A stretch of DNA of 64,000 nucleotides from Chloroflexota bacterium. Lineage in GTDB: Bacteria > Chloroflexota > Anaerolineae > UBA4142. This document shows, piece by piece, positions 35,230 through 43,846 of the stretch. Both the position numbers and the translations under genes were made by a program. Numbering within the stretch: the stretch's first letter is position 1; every line of letters begins with the position of its first letter. The stretch covers positions 16,293 through 80,292 of the forward strand of contig JACRBM010000023.1 in assembly GCA_016219275.1 (NCBI GenBank), in the 5' to 3' direction. A model generated the notes under the pieces. That model saw only the letters and a list, made by a program, of their open reading frames with translations, was not told the origin of the DNA and made no database searches.

Positions 35230-35307
35230 TCGCGTTGAATACTAGGGCGGTTTTGCATTGGGCGAGCATTTTGCAATGAGTGGTTGATTGCGAATGCCTC
35301 GCCCCTA
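35208..35307. repeat. Palindrome overlapping the 3' end of a gene
   Basis: TAGGGGCGAGGCATTCGC (35208-35225) and GCGAATGCCTCGCCCCTA (35290-35307) are exact complements. The first arm codes for the last residues of the enolase-family protein. The right arm is followed by a T-run (35308-35313), so it also serves as a terminator. The GGGGCG core resembles the element at 38313-38339. Confidence 0.9.
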
Positions 35308-35338
35308 TTTTTTCGTACCCAATTTTGACCAAAAGATA

Positions 35339-35367
35339 TTGATTTTCTTTCGTGTGGCTGTTAATAT
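35339..35367 (+). promoter_or_regulatory. Promoter of the GntR gene and transporter operon
   Basis: TTGATT and TAATAT are separated by 17 bases, in an AT-rich island unlike the surroundings, followed by the palindrome at 35375-35389. Confidence 0.6.
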
Positions 35368-35374
35368 GATATAG

Positions 35375-35389
35375 GATATATGATATATC
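35375..35389 (+). promoter_or_regulatory. Candidate GntR operator
   Basis: GATATATGATATATC is a perfect inverted repeat with 7-base arms, about 8 bases downstream of the -10 box, where bound repressor would block initiation. The adjacent gene encodes a GntR/FCD regulator, so autoregulation is inferred. Confidence 0.55.
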
Positions 35390-35432
35390 TGTGTCAGTGG
35401 TCTGAATTTCAACGAAGCAATCAGACGGACAA

Positions 35433-36116
35433 ATGCTAACCTCACTCGAACTCCCCAGGTACCGCACGAAAGAAGAGTACGCCTACGAGATTTTGCGTCG
35501 GGCGATTTTGCATTGCGAGCTCAAGCCCGGTGAAAAACTCGTCGTGGATAACCTCTCCACAAAACTTGGTATCAGCCCCATTCCGATTCGAACCGCACTG
35601 CAACGATTGCAATCCGATGGTCTCGTCGAAATTACGCCGCATACCGGCGCGGTCGTCTCCGACCTGTCGCCCGACGATTTTGAACCGGTGTCCTTGCTCC
35701 TCGAAAAACTCGAAATCCTTGCGTTCGAAGTTGCCGCGCATAAAGCGACCGACGAGGACGTTGCGCGTCTACGTCAGATTGTCGAAGACCTCGGCAAAAC
35801 GCTCGAGACGAAAGATCTCGAACGCTGGGCGGAGTTGAACATTGAATTTCACCGCACTGTCGCCGGCATCTCGCGCATGAAACTGCTCATCGAATTCTCG
35901 AGACGCATTCTCGATACGTGGACGCGACTCCGTCGCTGGTACTTGCCGCCGATCATCGCGCAACTGCCGCAAGCGCAAGCCGAGCATCGCAAAATGGTGG
36001 ACCTCCTCGCGCGGCATGATGTTGAAGGATTAACCAAGATTGTCGCGCGGCACAGCCAACGCTTGCGGCAGTACGCGCATCAAGCCACGGCGAATATTCC
36101 GACCGAAGAACGGTAA
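35433..36116 (+). CDS. GntR family (FadR/FCD subgroup) transcriptional regulator
   Basis: A 227-residue regulator. The N-terminal winged helix (residues 10-75) contains AYEILRRAILHCELKPGEKLVVDNLSTKLGISPIPIRTALQRLQSDGLVEI. An all-helical FCD domain (80-215) has the metal-ligand spots ELNIEFHRTV and AEHRKMVDLLARHD. The ligand is probably a carboxylate, fitting a sugar-acid or related pathway. It precedes the Tau/Ssu-type transporter and probably controls it. Confidence 0.93.
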   Translation: MLTSLELPRYRTKEEYAYEILRRAILHCELKPGEKLVVDNLSTKLGISPIPIRTALQRLQSDGLVEITPHTGAVVSDLSPDDFEPVSLLLEKLEILAFEVAAHKATDEDVARLRQIVEDLGKTLETKDLERWAELNIEFHRTVAGISRMKLLIEFSRRILDTWTRLRRWYLPPIIAQLPQAQAEHRKMVDLLARHDVEGLTKIVARHSQRLRQYAHQATANIPTEER

Positions 36117-36146
36117 CGCAACATGTATTGAGAAAGGATAATCCAA

Positions 36147-36971
36147 ATGGCAACTCTAACTGCAACGGCTCAACCCCGCAAGCGTAACTGGATGAACATG
36201 ATGCTCCAATGGTTGACTCCATTAGCGGGCACATTGCTCTTTTTGCTCATCTGGCAATTTGGTGTGATGTTGTTCAATGTGCCGGCGTACTTTTTGCCCA
36301 CGCCCACGCGGATTCTGGAAGAGGGCATCAAAGAGTGGTCCAAACTCAGCACGCATAGCTGGATCACGGTCTATGAAATGCTCGCCGGGTATTTTCTCGC
36401 CGTGATTGTTGGCGTACCGCTTGCCATCGCAATGACCTCGTCGCGCCGCTTTGACGAATTCGTAACGCCGACGATGCTCTTTTTCCAAGTTGTGCCCAAG
36501 ATTGCGGTTGCGCCCTTGTTCATCGTTTGGTTCGGCGTTGGCATTACGCCCAAAATTCTGGTTGCGTTTCTGATTTCGTTTTTCCCCATTGTGATTGACA
36601 CGGCAGTCGGTTTGCGTTCGATTACACCCGACATGATTGACCTCGCGCGCTCGATGGGCGCGAGCACGATGCAAATCTTTCGCGAGTTTCGCTTGCCGAC
36701 CAGTTTGCCGTACCTGTTCAGCGGTCTCAAAGTCGCGGCGACGCTCGCCGTCGCGGGCGCAGTCGTCGGCGAGTTTGTCGGCGCGGACAAGGGGCTGGGT
36801 TATCTCTTGCTCGTCACCAACTCGAATATGCAGACCGCGTTGATGTTCGCGACAATTGTCGTTCTCACGATTATCGGTTTGATTTTCTTCTACATTATCG
36901 AATTTCTCGAAACGCTATTGATCCCATGGCACGTCACACAACGCACCAAAGAAGAAGCGCCAACAATGTAG
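36147..36971 (+). CDS. ABC transporter permease (SsuC/TauC family)
   Basis: A 274-residue membrane protein with about six TM segments and the EAA motif region DLARSMGASTMQIFREFRLPTSLPYLFSGLKVAATLAVAGAVVGEF, typical of the Ssu/Tau/NitT permeases. It partners with the binding protein at 37111 and the ATPase at 38352. Only 30 bases separate it from the GntR gene. Confidence 0.94.
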   Translation: MATLTATAQPRKRNWMNMMLQWLTPLAGTLLFLLIWQFGVMLFNVPAYFLPTPTRILEEGIKEWSKLSTHSWITVYEMLAGYFLAVIVGVPLAIAMTSSRRFDEFVTPTMLFFQVVPKIAVAPLFIVWFGVGITPKILVAFLISFFPIVIDTAVGLRSITPDMIDLARSMGASTMQIFREFRLPTSLPYLFSGLKVAATLAVAGAVVGEFVGADKGLGYLLLVTNSNMQTALMFATIVVLTIIGLIFFYIIEFLETLLIPWHVTQRTKEEAPTM

Positions 36972-37110
36972 GCAAAAGGGAGGTGGGTAGCACACCAATC
37001 GTTCAGCCGATCAAACTGTTGCCGATTCGTTCAATTGACCATCGTAGCAATCGTCTTGCATGGTAAGAGGATTGCAAGTTCAAAATTACTCAAAGAGGAG
37101 AAGAACCAAA

Positions 37111-38301
37111 ATGAAAAAGACGTTGATCGTCTCGTTGTTGGTCGCGCTCGTCGCGCTGACCGTAGTGGTGGCATGTGCGCCTGCGCCGACGGCGACGCCG
37201 GTTCCCCCGACCAAAGCGCCGGAACCGACCAAAGCTGCTGCCCAGCCCACCGCTGCCCCCGCGCAACCGACTGCCGCGCCCAAGCCAACGGATGCGCCCA
37301 AGCCAACTGAAGCACCCAAGCCAACTACCGCCCCCACCGCCGCACCCGTTGTTTTGACCAAGTTCCCCTTCCGTTTGAATTGGACACTGTACGGCGAACA
37401 TGCCGGGTTCTTTGTTGCGCGTGAAAAAGGATTCTACGCGGAAGAAGGACTGGACGTTGACATTCAAGAAGGCGGCGGATCGGGTGTGGTTGCCGGTCTC
37501 GTTGCCAACAACCAAAGCCCGGTCGCGTACATTGATTCGGCGACGATGATCCAGCGCGTCGTCGGCGGTATGCCGATCAAAGCGGTCGCCGTAATGTTGC
37601 AACAATCGCCGATGGCATTCATCTATCGCGCCGATGCCGCCAAACCGACCAAGGTTTCGGAAATCAAAGGTTCGCGCATTGCCATCACGCAAGGCGATGC
37701 GAGTCTCGCCATCTTCACCGCGTTCCTGGGTAAAGAAGGCTTGAAGTTGGACGATGTCCAATTTGTCATGACTGCAAATCCTCAAGCCAAAGAACAAGCC
37801 GTGCTGAACAAGCAAGCGGATGCTCTGCTCGGTTACTTTATGGACCAAGGTCCGCGCATGCAGTTGCAGACCGGCGTCAAGATGGGTTGGACGCGCTTGT
37901 ACGACATCAATGGCACGAGCACGCTTTCCAGCGCCATCGTCGTCAACAATGAATGGATCAAGGACGCCAAGAACCAGGATGTGTTGAAACGATTCTTGCG
38001 CGCGACGCAACGCGGTTGGCAATACACCTCGGAAAATCGCGCGGAAGCGGCGAAGATCTTTATCAAGTACGCGCCGGCGTTCACCGAAGAAATCGCCAAG
38101 TTGGAAATTGACGGCACGATGACGATCCTGCAATCGCCGCGCACCAAGGGCAAAGCGCTGGGTTATTCCGACGAAGCGGACTGGAAAGATTCGCAAGACT
38201 TGCTCGCCAAGTTTGCGGAGATGAAAGACCCCAAGTCCGATGTCAAAGTGTTCTTTGACAACTCGTTCCTGTCCGAAGCGCCGTACATGCTGAAGAAGTA
38301 A
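37111..38301 (+). CDS. ABC transporter substrate-binding lipoprotein (NMT1/THI5-, SsuA-like)
   Basis: A 396-residue binding protein. Lipobox VVVAC (Cys22), a Pro/Thr/Lys/Ala linker to about residue 85, then an NMT1/THI5-like domain: FPFRLNWTLYGEHAGFFVAREKGFYAEEGLDVDI and the ligand hinge GSGVVAGLVANNQSPVAYIDSAT. Relatives take up sulfonates, taurine, pyrimidine precursors or nitrate. ATG with GAGGAG upstream. It is separated from the ATPase gene by a palindrome. Confidence 0.92.
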   Translation: MKKTLIVSLLVALVALTVVVACAPAPTATPVPPTKAPEPTKAAAQPTAAPAQPTAAPKPTDAPKPTEAPKPTTAPTAAPVVLTKFPFRLNWTLYGEHAGFFVAREKGFYAEEGLDVDIQEGGGSGVVAGLVANNQSPVAYIDSATMIQRVVGGMPIKAVAVMLQQSPMAFIYRADAAKPTKVSEIKGSRIAITQGDASLAIFTAFLGKEGLKLDDVQFVMTANPQAKEQAVLNKQADALLGYFMDQGPRMQLQTGVKMGWTRLYDINGTSTLSSAIVVNNEWIKDAKNQDVLKRFLRATQRGWQYTSENRAEAAKIFIKYAPAFTEEIAKLEIDGTMTILQSPRTKGKALGYSDEADWKDSQDLLAKFAEMKDPKSDVKVFFDNSFLSEAPYMLKK

Positions 38302-38312
38302 AATCCGAACGT

Positions 38313-38339
38313 GTAGGGGCGGGGGAACCCCGCCCCTAC
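38313..38339. repeat. Palindrome GTAGGGGCGGGG / CCCCGCCCCTAC
   Basis: Exact 12-base arms around three bases, between the binding-protein stop and the ATPase start. Related to the arms at 35208-35307 through GTAGGGGCG. Confidence 0.85.
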
Positions 38340-38351
38340 GTAAAGGCAATT

Positions 38352-39128
38352 ATGGCTGAACCTTTCATTCGTCTTCAGAACCTCAACAAGATTTACAAAA
38401 CTAAAGACGGTGATGTGCACGCCGTCGTAGATGTCAATCTTGACATTAGCAAGTCCGAGTTTGTCGCGGTGGTGGGACCGAGCGGATGCGGCAAAACGAC
38501 GATTCTCAAAATGCTTGCCGGGCTTGTGCCGTACACGTCCGGCGCAATCACGATTGATGGCAAGCGCGTGGACAAGCCGCAGACCGATGTCGGCATCGTG
38601 TTTCAAGACGCGATCATGCTCGATTGGCGCGATGTGTTTTCGAATGTGATGATTCAGATTGACATTCGCAAAATGGATCGCGCGCAAAACACTGCGGTCG
38701 CGATGGACCTCCTGAAAAAAGTGGGTTTGGATGGGTTCGAAAAGAAAAAACCGTTCGAATTATCTGGCGGCATGCGTCAGCGTGTTTCCATTTGCCGCGC
38801 GCTCGTTCACGATCCACCCTTGCTCTTACTGGACGAACCATTTGGCGCGCTCGACGCGTTGACGCGCGAGCAAATTTCGATGGACATTCAACGCTTGTGG
38901 ATGGACAAGCGCAAGACGGCGCTGCACATCACGCACTCGATTCCCGAAGCGGTTCTGCTCGCGGATCGCGTGGTCGTGATGAGTCCGCGCCCAGGACGCA
39001 TCGTCGAGATCATTGACATTGATTTGCCGCGTCCGCGTCGTCTCGACAAACTACCGCCCAAGTTCAACGATTACGCCGGGCACATTCGCGATTTGTTCAA
39101 GTCCGCCGGGGTGTTGGCGATGGATTGA
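38352..39128 (+). CDS. ABC transporter ATPase (SsuB/TauB family)
   Basis: A 258-residue ATPase: Walker A GPSGCGKTT, signature LSGGMRQRVSICRAL, Walker B LLLLDEPFGALD, and the switch His in LHITHSIPEAVLLADRVVVMSPRPGRI, which is typical of TauB/SsuB. It completes the transporter encoded at 36147-38301. Confidence 0.95.
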   Translation: MAEPFIRLQNLNKIYKTKDGDVHAVVDVNLDISKSEFVAVVGPSGCGKTTILKMLAGLVPYTSGAITIDGKRVDKPQTDVGIVFQDAIMLDWRDVFSNVMIQIDIRKMDRAQNTAVAMDLLKKVGLDGFEKKKPFELSGGMRQRVSICRALVHDPPLLLLDEPFGALDALTREQISMDIQRLWMDKRKTALHITHSIPEAVLLADRVVVMSPRPGRIVEIIDIDLPRPRRLDKLPPKFNDYAGHIRDLFKSAGVLAMD

Positions 39129-39170
39129 CGGAATGCGAAATCGAATTGCAAATTACATGTGATGGTACTG

Positions 39171-39512
39171 ATGGCTAGCTATTTGTTCGCTCAACTCAAT
39201 GAGATCAATCAACAACGCTGTCCCTGTGGATTCACGCGCCGCGCGTTCGTGTCGCCGGACAATCCGACCGCGACGGTTCATCTGCTCGATGTCGAATCGG
39301 ACGCGCAGGTGCACTATCACAAAACGCTGACCGAGATTTATTTGATTCTCGAAGGCGAAGGCGCGTTGGAGTTGGACGGCGCGCGTGTGCCGGTCAAACC
39401 GATGAGCGCGGTGATGATCAAACCTGGGTGTCGCCATCGCGCGCTCGGCAAACTTCGCATCGCGATCATTCCGATCCCCGCGTTCGATCCCAGCGACGAG
39501 TGGTTCGATTAG
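39171..39512 (+). CDS. Cupin domain protein
   Basis: A 113-residue single cupin. Metal-site motifs: AQVHYHKTLTEIYLILEGEGALELDG (H-x-H...E) and a second motif MIKPGCRHRALG. It may be an isomerase, dioxygenase or sugar-binding protein. The start is uncertain (39159 or 39171), as neither ATG has a strong ribosome-binding site. It comes directly after the ABC transporter genes. Confidence 0.85.
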   Translation: MASYLFAQLNEINQQRCPCGFTRRAFVSPDNPTATVHLLDVESDAQVHYHKTLTEIYLILEGEGALELDGARVPVKPMSAVMIKPGCRHRALGKLRIAIIPIPAFDPSDEWFD

Positions 39513-39637
39513 ATGTCGCGTGATTGGAAAAGCGTCGCCGGGGCGTGGCTCGGCGCGGGACTTGCGCGCGGGTGCGCTTCTGTTTGTTTCGATGTTCGGC
39601 GCGATGGCGCTGATTTTTATTCGTAAAGGGAAAGGGT

Positions 39638-40801
39638 ATGATTCGAGTTGCTATCATCGGCGCCGGCTCGATTGCCGACACACACATCGAAGCGTTTCTG
39701 AAATTTTCCGAGCGTTGCGAGATTGTCGCGCTCGCGGATATTTATCCGGACAAGATCGCGGAGAAAATCCAAAAGTACAACTTGAATGCCAAGGCGTACC
39801 GCGATCATCGCGCGTTGCTCGACGACGCGCGGTGCGATCTCGTCGCGATTTGCGCGCCGCCGTTCGCGCACGCGCCCGCGACGATTGACGCGCTCAACGC
39901 GGGCAAGCACGTCTTCGTCGAAAAACCGATGGCGACCTGCCTCGCCGAGTGCGATCAAATGATCGCGGCGGCGCGCGCGAACAAGCGATTGCTTTCGGTC
40001 GTCGCGCAAAATCGGTACCGCACGCCGCTGATGAAACTGAAACAGATCGTCGCATCCGGTATCATCGGCGACATTCGCCACGCACAAGTAGATTCGTTTT
40101 GGTGGCGTGGCGCGAATTATTACGATTTGTGGTGGCGCGGCACTTGGGAAAAAGAGGGCGGCGGGTGTACGATCAATCACGCCGTCCATCAAATTGATTT
40201 GTTTCAATGGATCGTCGGCATGCCGCAATCGCTCCAAGCAATGGTCGCGAACATCGCGCACCCGAATTCCGAAGTCGAAGATTTTTCGACGACGGTGTTG
40301 TTCTACGCCAATGGCGCGATTGGGCAGGTGAACGCGTCGCTTGTGCATCACGGCGAGCCGCAGCAACTCGTCGTGCAAGGCGCGTGTGCGACGGTAGGCG
40401 TACCCTGGAAAGTGAAAGCATCGCGCCAACGCGACAATGGTTTTCCGGAGGACGCTCCCGCGCTCGCGGCGCAGATTCAAGCGATGTATGAGCATCTCCC
40501 TGTTCTCGCGCATGAAAAGCACGCCGGACAAATTGCAAACGTTCTCGCGGCGATTGAGGGTCGCGAGGAATTGTTGATTGACGGAATCGTCGGACGGAAC
40601 ACGATTGAACTCGTGACCGCGATCTATTTTTCCGGATTCACCAACTCGCGCGTGGGGCTGCCGCTCGCGTCGGATAATCCGTTCTACACGCGCGAAGGCA
40701 TTCTCGCGAACGTCAAGCGCTTTCACCAGAAAACTAAGAGCGTCGAAAATTTTGCGGACAGCCCGATCATCGTCGGCGCTGCAAGCGATGAGAAGAAATG
40801 A
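39638..40801 (+). CDS. Gfo/Idh/MocA family oxidoreductase
   Basis: A 387-residue NAD(P)-dependent oxidoreductase. The Rossmann motif VAIIGAGSIADTHIEAF, the cofactor segment HVFVEKPMATCLAECDQMI with the EKP catalytic Lys, and GGGCTINHAVHQIDLFQWIVG with the conserved His-x3-Asp fit the family. It oxidises or dehydrogenates a sugar, inositol or sugar acid. First of three family members in the region. Confidence 0.92.
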   Translation: MIRVAIIGAGSIADTHIEAFLKFSERCEIVALADIYPDKIAEKIQKYNLNAKAYRDHRALLDDARCDLVAICAPPFAHAPATIDALNAGKHVFVEKPMATCLAECDQMIAAARANKRLLSVVAQNRYRTPLMKLKQIVASGIIGDIRHAQVDSFWWRGANYYDLWWRGTWEKEGGGCTINHAVHQIDLFQWIVGMPQSLQAMVANIAHPNSEVEDFSTTVLFYANGAIGQVNASLVHHGEPQQLVVQGACATVGVPWKVKASRQRDNGFPEDAPALAAQIQAMYEHLPVLAHEKHAGQIANVLAAIEGREELLIDGIVGRNTIELVTAIYFSGFTNSRVGLPLASDNPFYTREGILANVKRFHQKTKSVENFADSPIIVGAASDEKK

Positions 40802-40806
40802 ATATT

Positions 40807-40844
40807 AGACCTTCGAGGCGCTAGCGCGAAAACCTTGGAGGTCT
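40807..40844. repeat. Palindrome AGACCTT..GGTCT type
   Basis: AGACCTTCGAGG and CCTTGGAGGTCT pair imperfectly around GCGCTAGCGC. The right arm includes GGAGG, so the palindrome overlaps a possible ribosome-binding site of the next gene. Confidence 0.6.
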
Positions 40845-40855
40845 GGATAACCGCC

Positions 40856-41938
40856 ATGACCACATTTCAAAAAGCAGACGGCGCGAGTTACGCGCCCAAA
40901 GGCAAGGCAAACATCGTCGTCGGCAAGGGCGAATTCCGGTTTGCCGCAATCGGACTCGATCACGGGCACATTTTCGGAATGTGTAACGGCTTGATCGAAG
41001 CCGGCGCGGAACTCGCGTGGGTGTACGACCCAGACCCGGAAAAGGTCGCGGATTTTTGCAAGACATTCACTGCCGTGCGCGTCGCGCGATCCGAACAAGA
41101 AATAATGGACGATGCGACGATCAAACTTGTCGCGAGCGCGGCGGTCGCGTCGGAGCGTTGCGCGTTGGGTTTGCGCGCGATGGACGCCGGCAAGGATTAT
41201 TTCGCGGACAAGCCGCCGCTCACGACGCTCGCACAACTCGACGCGGCGAAGGCAAAGGTACAGACGACCGGGCGAAAGTACGCGGCGTACTATTCCGAGC
41301 GCATCCACGTCGAAGCCGCGATCTATGCGGGTGAGTTGATCCAGTCCGGCGCGATTGGGCGCGTGATTCAGGTCATCGGCATGGGACCGCATCGCATTAG
41401 TTTGACGACGCGCCCCGCGTGGTTTTTCGAAAAAGACAAGTACGGCGGAATTTTGTGCGACATTGGTTCGCATCAAATCGAGCAATTTTTATTTTACGCC
41501 GGCGCAAAGGATGCCCAGGTTTTGCACAGCAAGGTCGCCAATTATCATCACCCCGACTATCCGGGCTTGGAAGATTTTGGCGATGCGACGCTCGTCGCGG
41601 ATAATGGGGCGACCCAGTATTTTCGCGTGGACTGGTTCACGCCGAACGGGCTGGGTTCGTGGGGCGATGGACGCACGTTCATTCTCGGTACAGATGGCTA
41701 CATCGAACTTCGCAAGTATCTCGACGTGGCGCGCGAATCGGAAGGCGATCACGTTTATCTCGTAGATCACCAGGGCGAGCATCACATTCCGGTTCACGGC
41801 AAGGTTGGTTATCCCTTCTTCGGTCAACTGATTCTCGATTGTTTGAATCGCACCGAGAACGCGATGACGCAAGCGCACACGTTCAAGGCAATCGAGTTGG
41901 CGATTCGCGCGGAGATGCAAGCGTTGAAGGTGGCGTAG
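40856..41938 (+). CDS. Gfo/Idh/MocA family oxidoreductase
   Basis: A 360-residue member of a different subgroup. FRFAAIGLDHGHIFGMCNGLIEAGAELAWVYDP at the N-terminus, DYFADKPPLTTLAQL (the D-K-P version of E-K-P) and GGILCDIGSHQIEQFLFYAGAKD with His. A TTG at 40835 with its own context is possible, but the ATG at 40856 is preferred. Its neighbours suggest a sugar-acid pathway. Confidence 0.9.
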   Translation: MTTFQKADGASYAPKGKANIVVGKGEFRFAAIGLDHGHIFGMCNGLIEAGAELAWVYDPDPEKVADFCKTFTAVRVARSEQEIMDDATIKLVASAAVASERCALGLRAMDAGKDYFADKPPLTTLAQLDAAKAKVQTTGRKYAAYYSERIHVEAAIYAGELIQSGAIGRVIQVIGMGPHRISLTTRPAWFFEKDKYGGILCDIGSHQIEQFLFYAGAKDAQVLHSKVANYHHPDYPGLEDFGDATLVADNGATQYFRVDWFTPNGLGSWGDGRTFILGTDGYIELRKYLDVARESEGDHVYLVDHQGEHHIPVHGKVGYPFFGQLILDCLNRTENAMTQAHTFKAIELAIRAEMQALKVA

Positions 41939-41985
41939 GGCGGATAGCGGATGGCGAATGGCGTGATGCGTGAAAGGAGGGGGCG

Positions 41986-42669
41986 ATGAGTGAAAAGAGT
42001 GACGACCTAATTTGGCAAGTGCGCGCGTTTGTCTACGAACATTTCGCCGCGACGACACGACCGCCGACGATAGATGAAGCGGCAACGCGATTTGGGTTGA
42101 CGCCGGAGCATGCCGCGACGATCTACGTTGAACTTGGTCAACGGCACGCGATCTTTCTTGACCCAGGTACACACAACATTCGGATGGCGAATCCGTTTTC
42201 CGCGATTCCTACGTCGTTCCAGGTTCACGCGAACGGAAAAACGTACTGGGCGAATTGTGCCTGGGATTCGCTGGGCATTCCTGCCGCGCTCCACACGGAT
42301 GCAACCATCGAAGCGATGTGCGCGGAAAATCAACAACCGATTGCGTTACGTGTGCAGAATGGTCAGGTGGTGAGCGGCGATGAGCGCGTGCATTTTCTTG
42401 TGCCGTTTCGCCGCTGGTATGATGATTTGATTCGGACTTGAGCGACGATTCTTCTCTTCCGGTCGGAAGACGCAGTGGACCGTTTGTGCGCGGTCAATAA
42501 ACTGACGCGCGGCGAAATACTCACGGTTGCTCAAGTCTGGGAACTCTCGAAATTGTGGTATCACAATCGAATGATGCTCGAATATCACGGAAGAACCGTC
42601 GTCGAAGTTGAAGCAATTTTCAAACAACTCGGTTTGACATCGTCGTTTTGGTATATGGAGTTGCAATGA
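41986..42669 (+). CDS. MerB-like (alkylmercury lyase family) protein, putative selenoprotein
   Basis: A 227-residue MerB-family protein if the in-frame TGA at 42439-42441 is read as Sec152. An N-terminal winged helix (residues 8-58) precedes the MerB core. Cys91 and Asp94 in NCAWDSLGIPA match MerB catalytic Cys96 and Asp99 (CALD), Cys112 matches Cys117, and residue 152 falls at MerB Cys159/Cys160. After the TGA the frame continues with ATILLFRSEDAVDRLC and 59 more residues to a TGA overlapping the GH88 start as ATGA, so the extension is coupled to the next gene. A SECIS-like hairpin follows the TGA. The start has GGAGG five bases upstream. Alternative: a nonsense mutation. No Sec machinery is in the window. 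Confidence 0.82.
42442..42470 (+). promoter_or_regulatory. Bacterial SECIS-like element
   Basis: Stem TCTTCC / GGAAGA (42455-42460, 42465-42470) with the apical loop GGUC. The loop starts 19 bases after the UGA, close to the 18 bases in E. coli fdhF, whose SelB-binding loop also contains GGUC. The stem is short but perfect, and it lies inside coding sequence as bacterial SECIS elements do. Confidence 0.75.
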
Positions 42670-43772
42670 CAACGCTCGAAGCCAAACTCACCCGCACGTT
42701 CGATTTCGCGGGCAAGCAGCTCAAATATCTCATCGAAACGTATCCGCGCCTATTGCCGATGTACACGATGAACGGCAAGTGGAAACACAGCGGCGAGTCG
42801 TGGACGAACTGGTGCGAAGGATTTCTCGGCGGGCAGTTGTGGTTGATGTTCCAACATACCGGCGACGCGCGCTTCGCGTGGCGCGCCAAAGCCGAATACT
42901 ATTCGCGCCTCATCGAAGAACGTAAAGATGATCGCAACGTGCACGATCTGGGATTTCTCTTCTGGTCAACGTGGAAACGCTGGTACGATGTGACCGGCGA
43001 TCCAGTGATCAACGACGTGGTCGTCCACGCGGGCAAAACGTTGTCGTTGCGTTTCAAAGAAAAAGGTCAATACTTGCGTTCGTTCGTTTCGGATGAAAGT
43101 TGCTTCATTGACATTATGATGAATGTCGGCATCATTTTCTACGCGGCGCAACAATTGAACGACGCCGATATGCTCCGCAAGGCGACCCAGCATTGTCTCA
43201 CGACGCGCAAGTACCTGGTGCGTGGCGATGGCAGTACGTCGCACGAAGGAATCTTTGACACGAACACCGGCGAATTTCTCCGGCAAACGACGCATCAAGG
43301 TTTTCGCAATGATTCATCCTGGGCGCGTGGATTGACCTGGGCGTTGTACGGATTCGGCGCCGCGTACTCGTTCACGCGCGACGAGCGCTTGTTGCAAACC
43401 GCTGAGGCGTGCGCGAATTTCTACATCGAGCGCACACCCGCGCATGGCGTCCCGCCGAACGACTGGGACGAGCCGAATCCCAAACTGCCGTACGAAAGTT
43501 CCGCCGCCGCGATTGCCGCGAGCGGAATGTGGAATCTTGCGAAACTCACGGGCGACACGGCGCGCGCGCGCCTGTATCGCGATTACGCGCTAAACATTCT
43601 CGACACGCTCACCGAGCCGGAATTTCTCGCGATGGAAACGCCGGGCTGGGAAGGCATTTTGAAGCACGGGATGTACCATCAACGCAAAGGTCTGGGCGTG
43701 GACGAAAGCGTGATGTGGGGCGAGTATTTCTTCCTTGAGGCAGTCTATAAAGTTTTGCACGAGGGGCAGTGA
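42666..43772 (+). CDS. GH88/GH105-like unsaturated glucuronyl hydrolase
   Basis: A 368-residue protein of the (alpha/alpha)6-barrel unsaturated-uronyl hydrolase type: WTNWCEGFLGGQLWLMF, DLGFLFWSTWKRWYDVTGD, SCFIDIMMNVGIIFYAAQQ (the conserved Asp region), THQGFRNDSSWARGLTWALYGFGAAY and VDESVMWGEYFFLEAVYKVL. Such enzymes remove the 4,5-unsaturated uronate left by polysaccharide lyases, starting by hydration. No signal peptide is seen, so it works on imported oligosaccharides. The start overlaps the preceding stop by ATGA. Confidence 0.9.
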   Translation: MTTLEAKLTRTFDFAGKQLKYLIETYPRLLPMYTMNGKWKHSGESWTNWCEGFLGGQLWLMFQHTGDARFAWRAKAEYYSRLIEERKDDRNVHDLGFLFWSTWKRWYDVTGDPVINDVVVHAGKTLSLRFKEKGQYLRSFVSDESCFIDIMMNVGIIFYAAQQLNDADMLRKATQHCLTTRKYLVRGDGSTSHEGIFDTNTGEFLRQTTHQGFRNDSSWARGLTWALYGFGAAYSFTRDERLLQTAEACANFYIERTPAHGVPPNDWDEPNPKLPYESSAAAIAASGMWNLAKLTGDTARARLYRDYALNILDTLTEPEFLAMETPGWEGILKHGMYHQRKGLGVDESVMWGEYFFLEAVYKVLHEGQ

Positions 43773-43817
43773 CAGGTAGACAGGGAGACAAGTAAACCTG
43801 TCTCCCTGTCTACCTGT
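43772..43817. repeat. Perfect 19-base-pair palindrome
   Basis: ACAGGTAGACAGGGAGACA and its exact complement enclose eight bases. Arms are made of ACAGGTAG/ACAGGGAG units. It overlaps the GH88 stop and lies 29 bases before the SDR start. Confidence 0.93.
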
Positions 43818-43846
43818 TTACCCCCTCCTTCTGAAAGGCATCGGAG

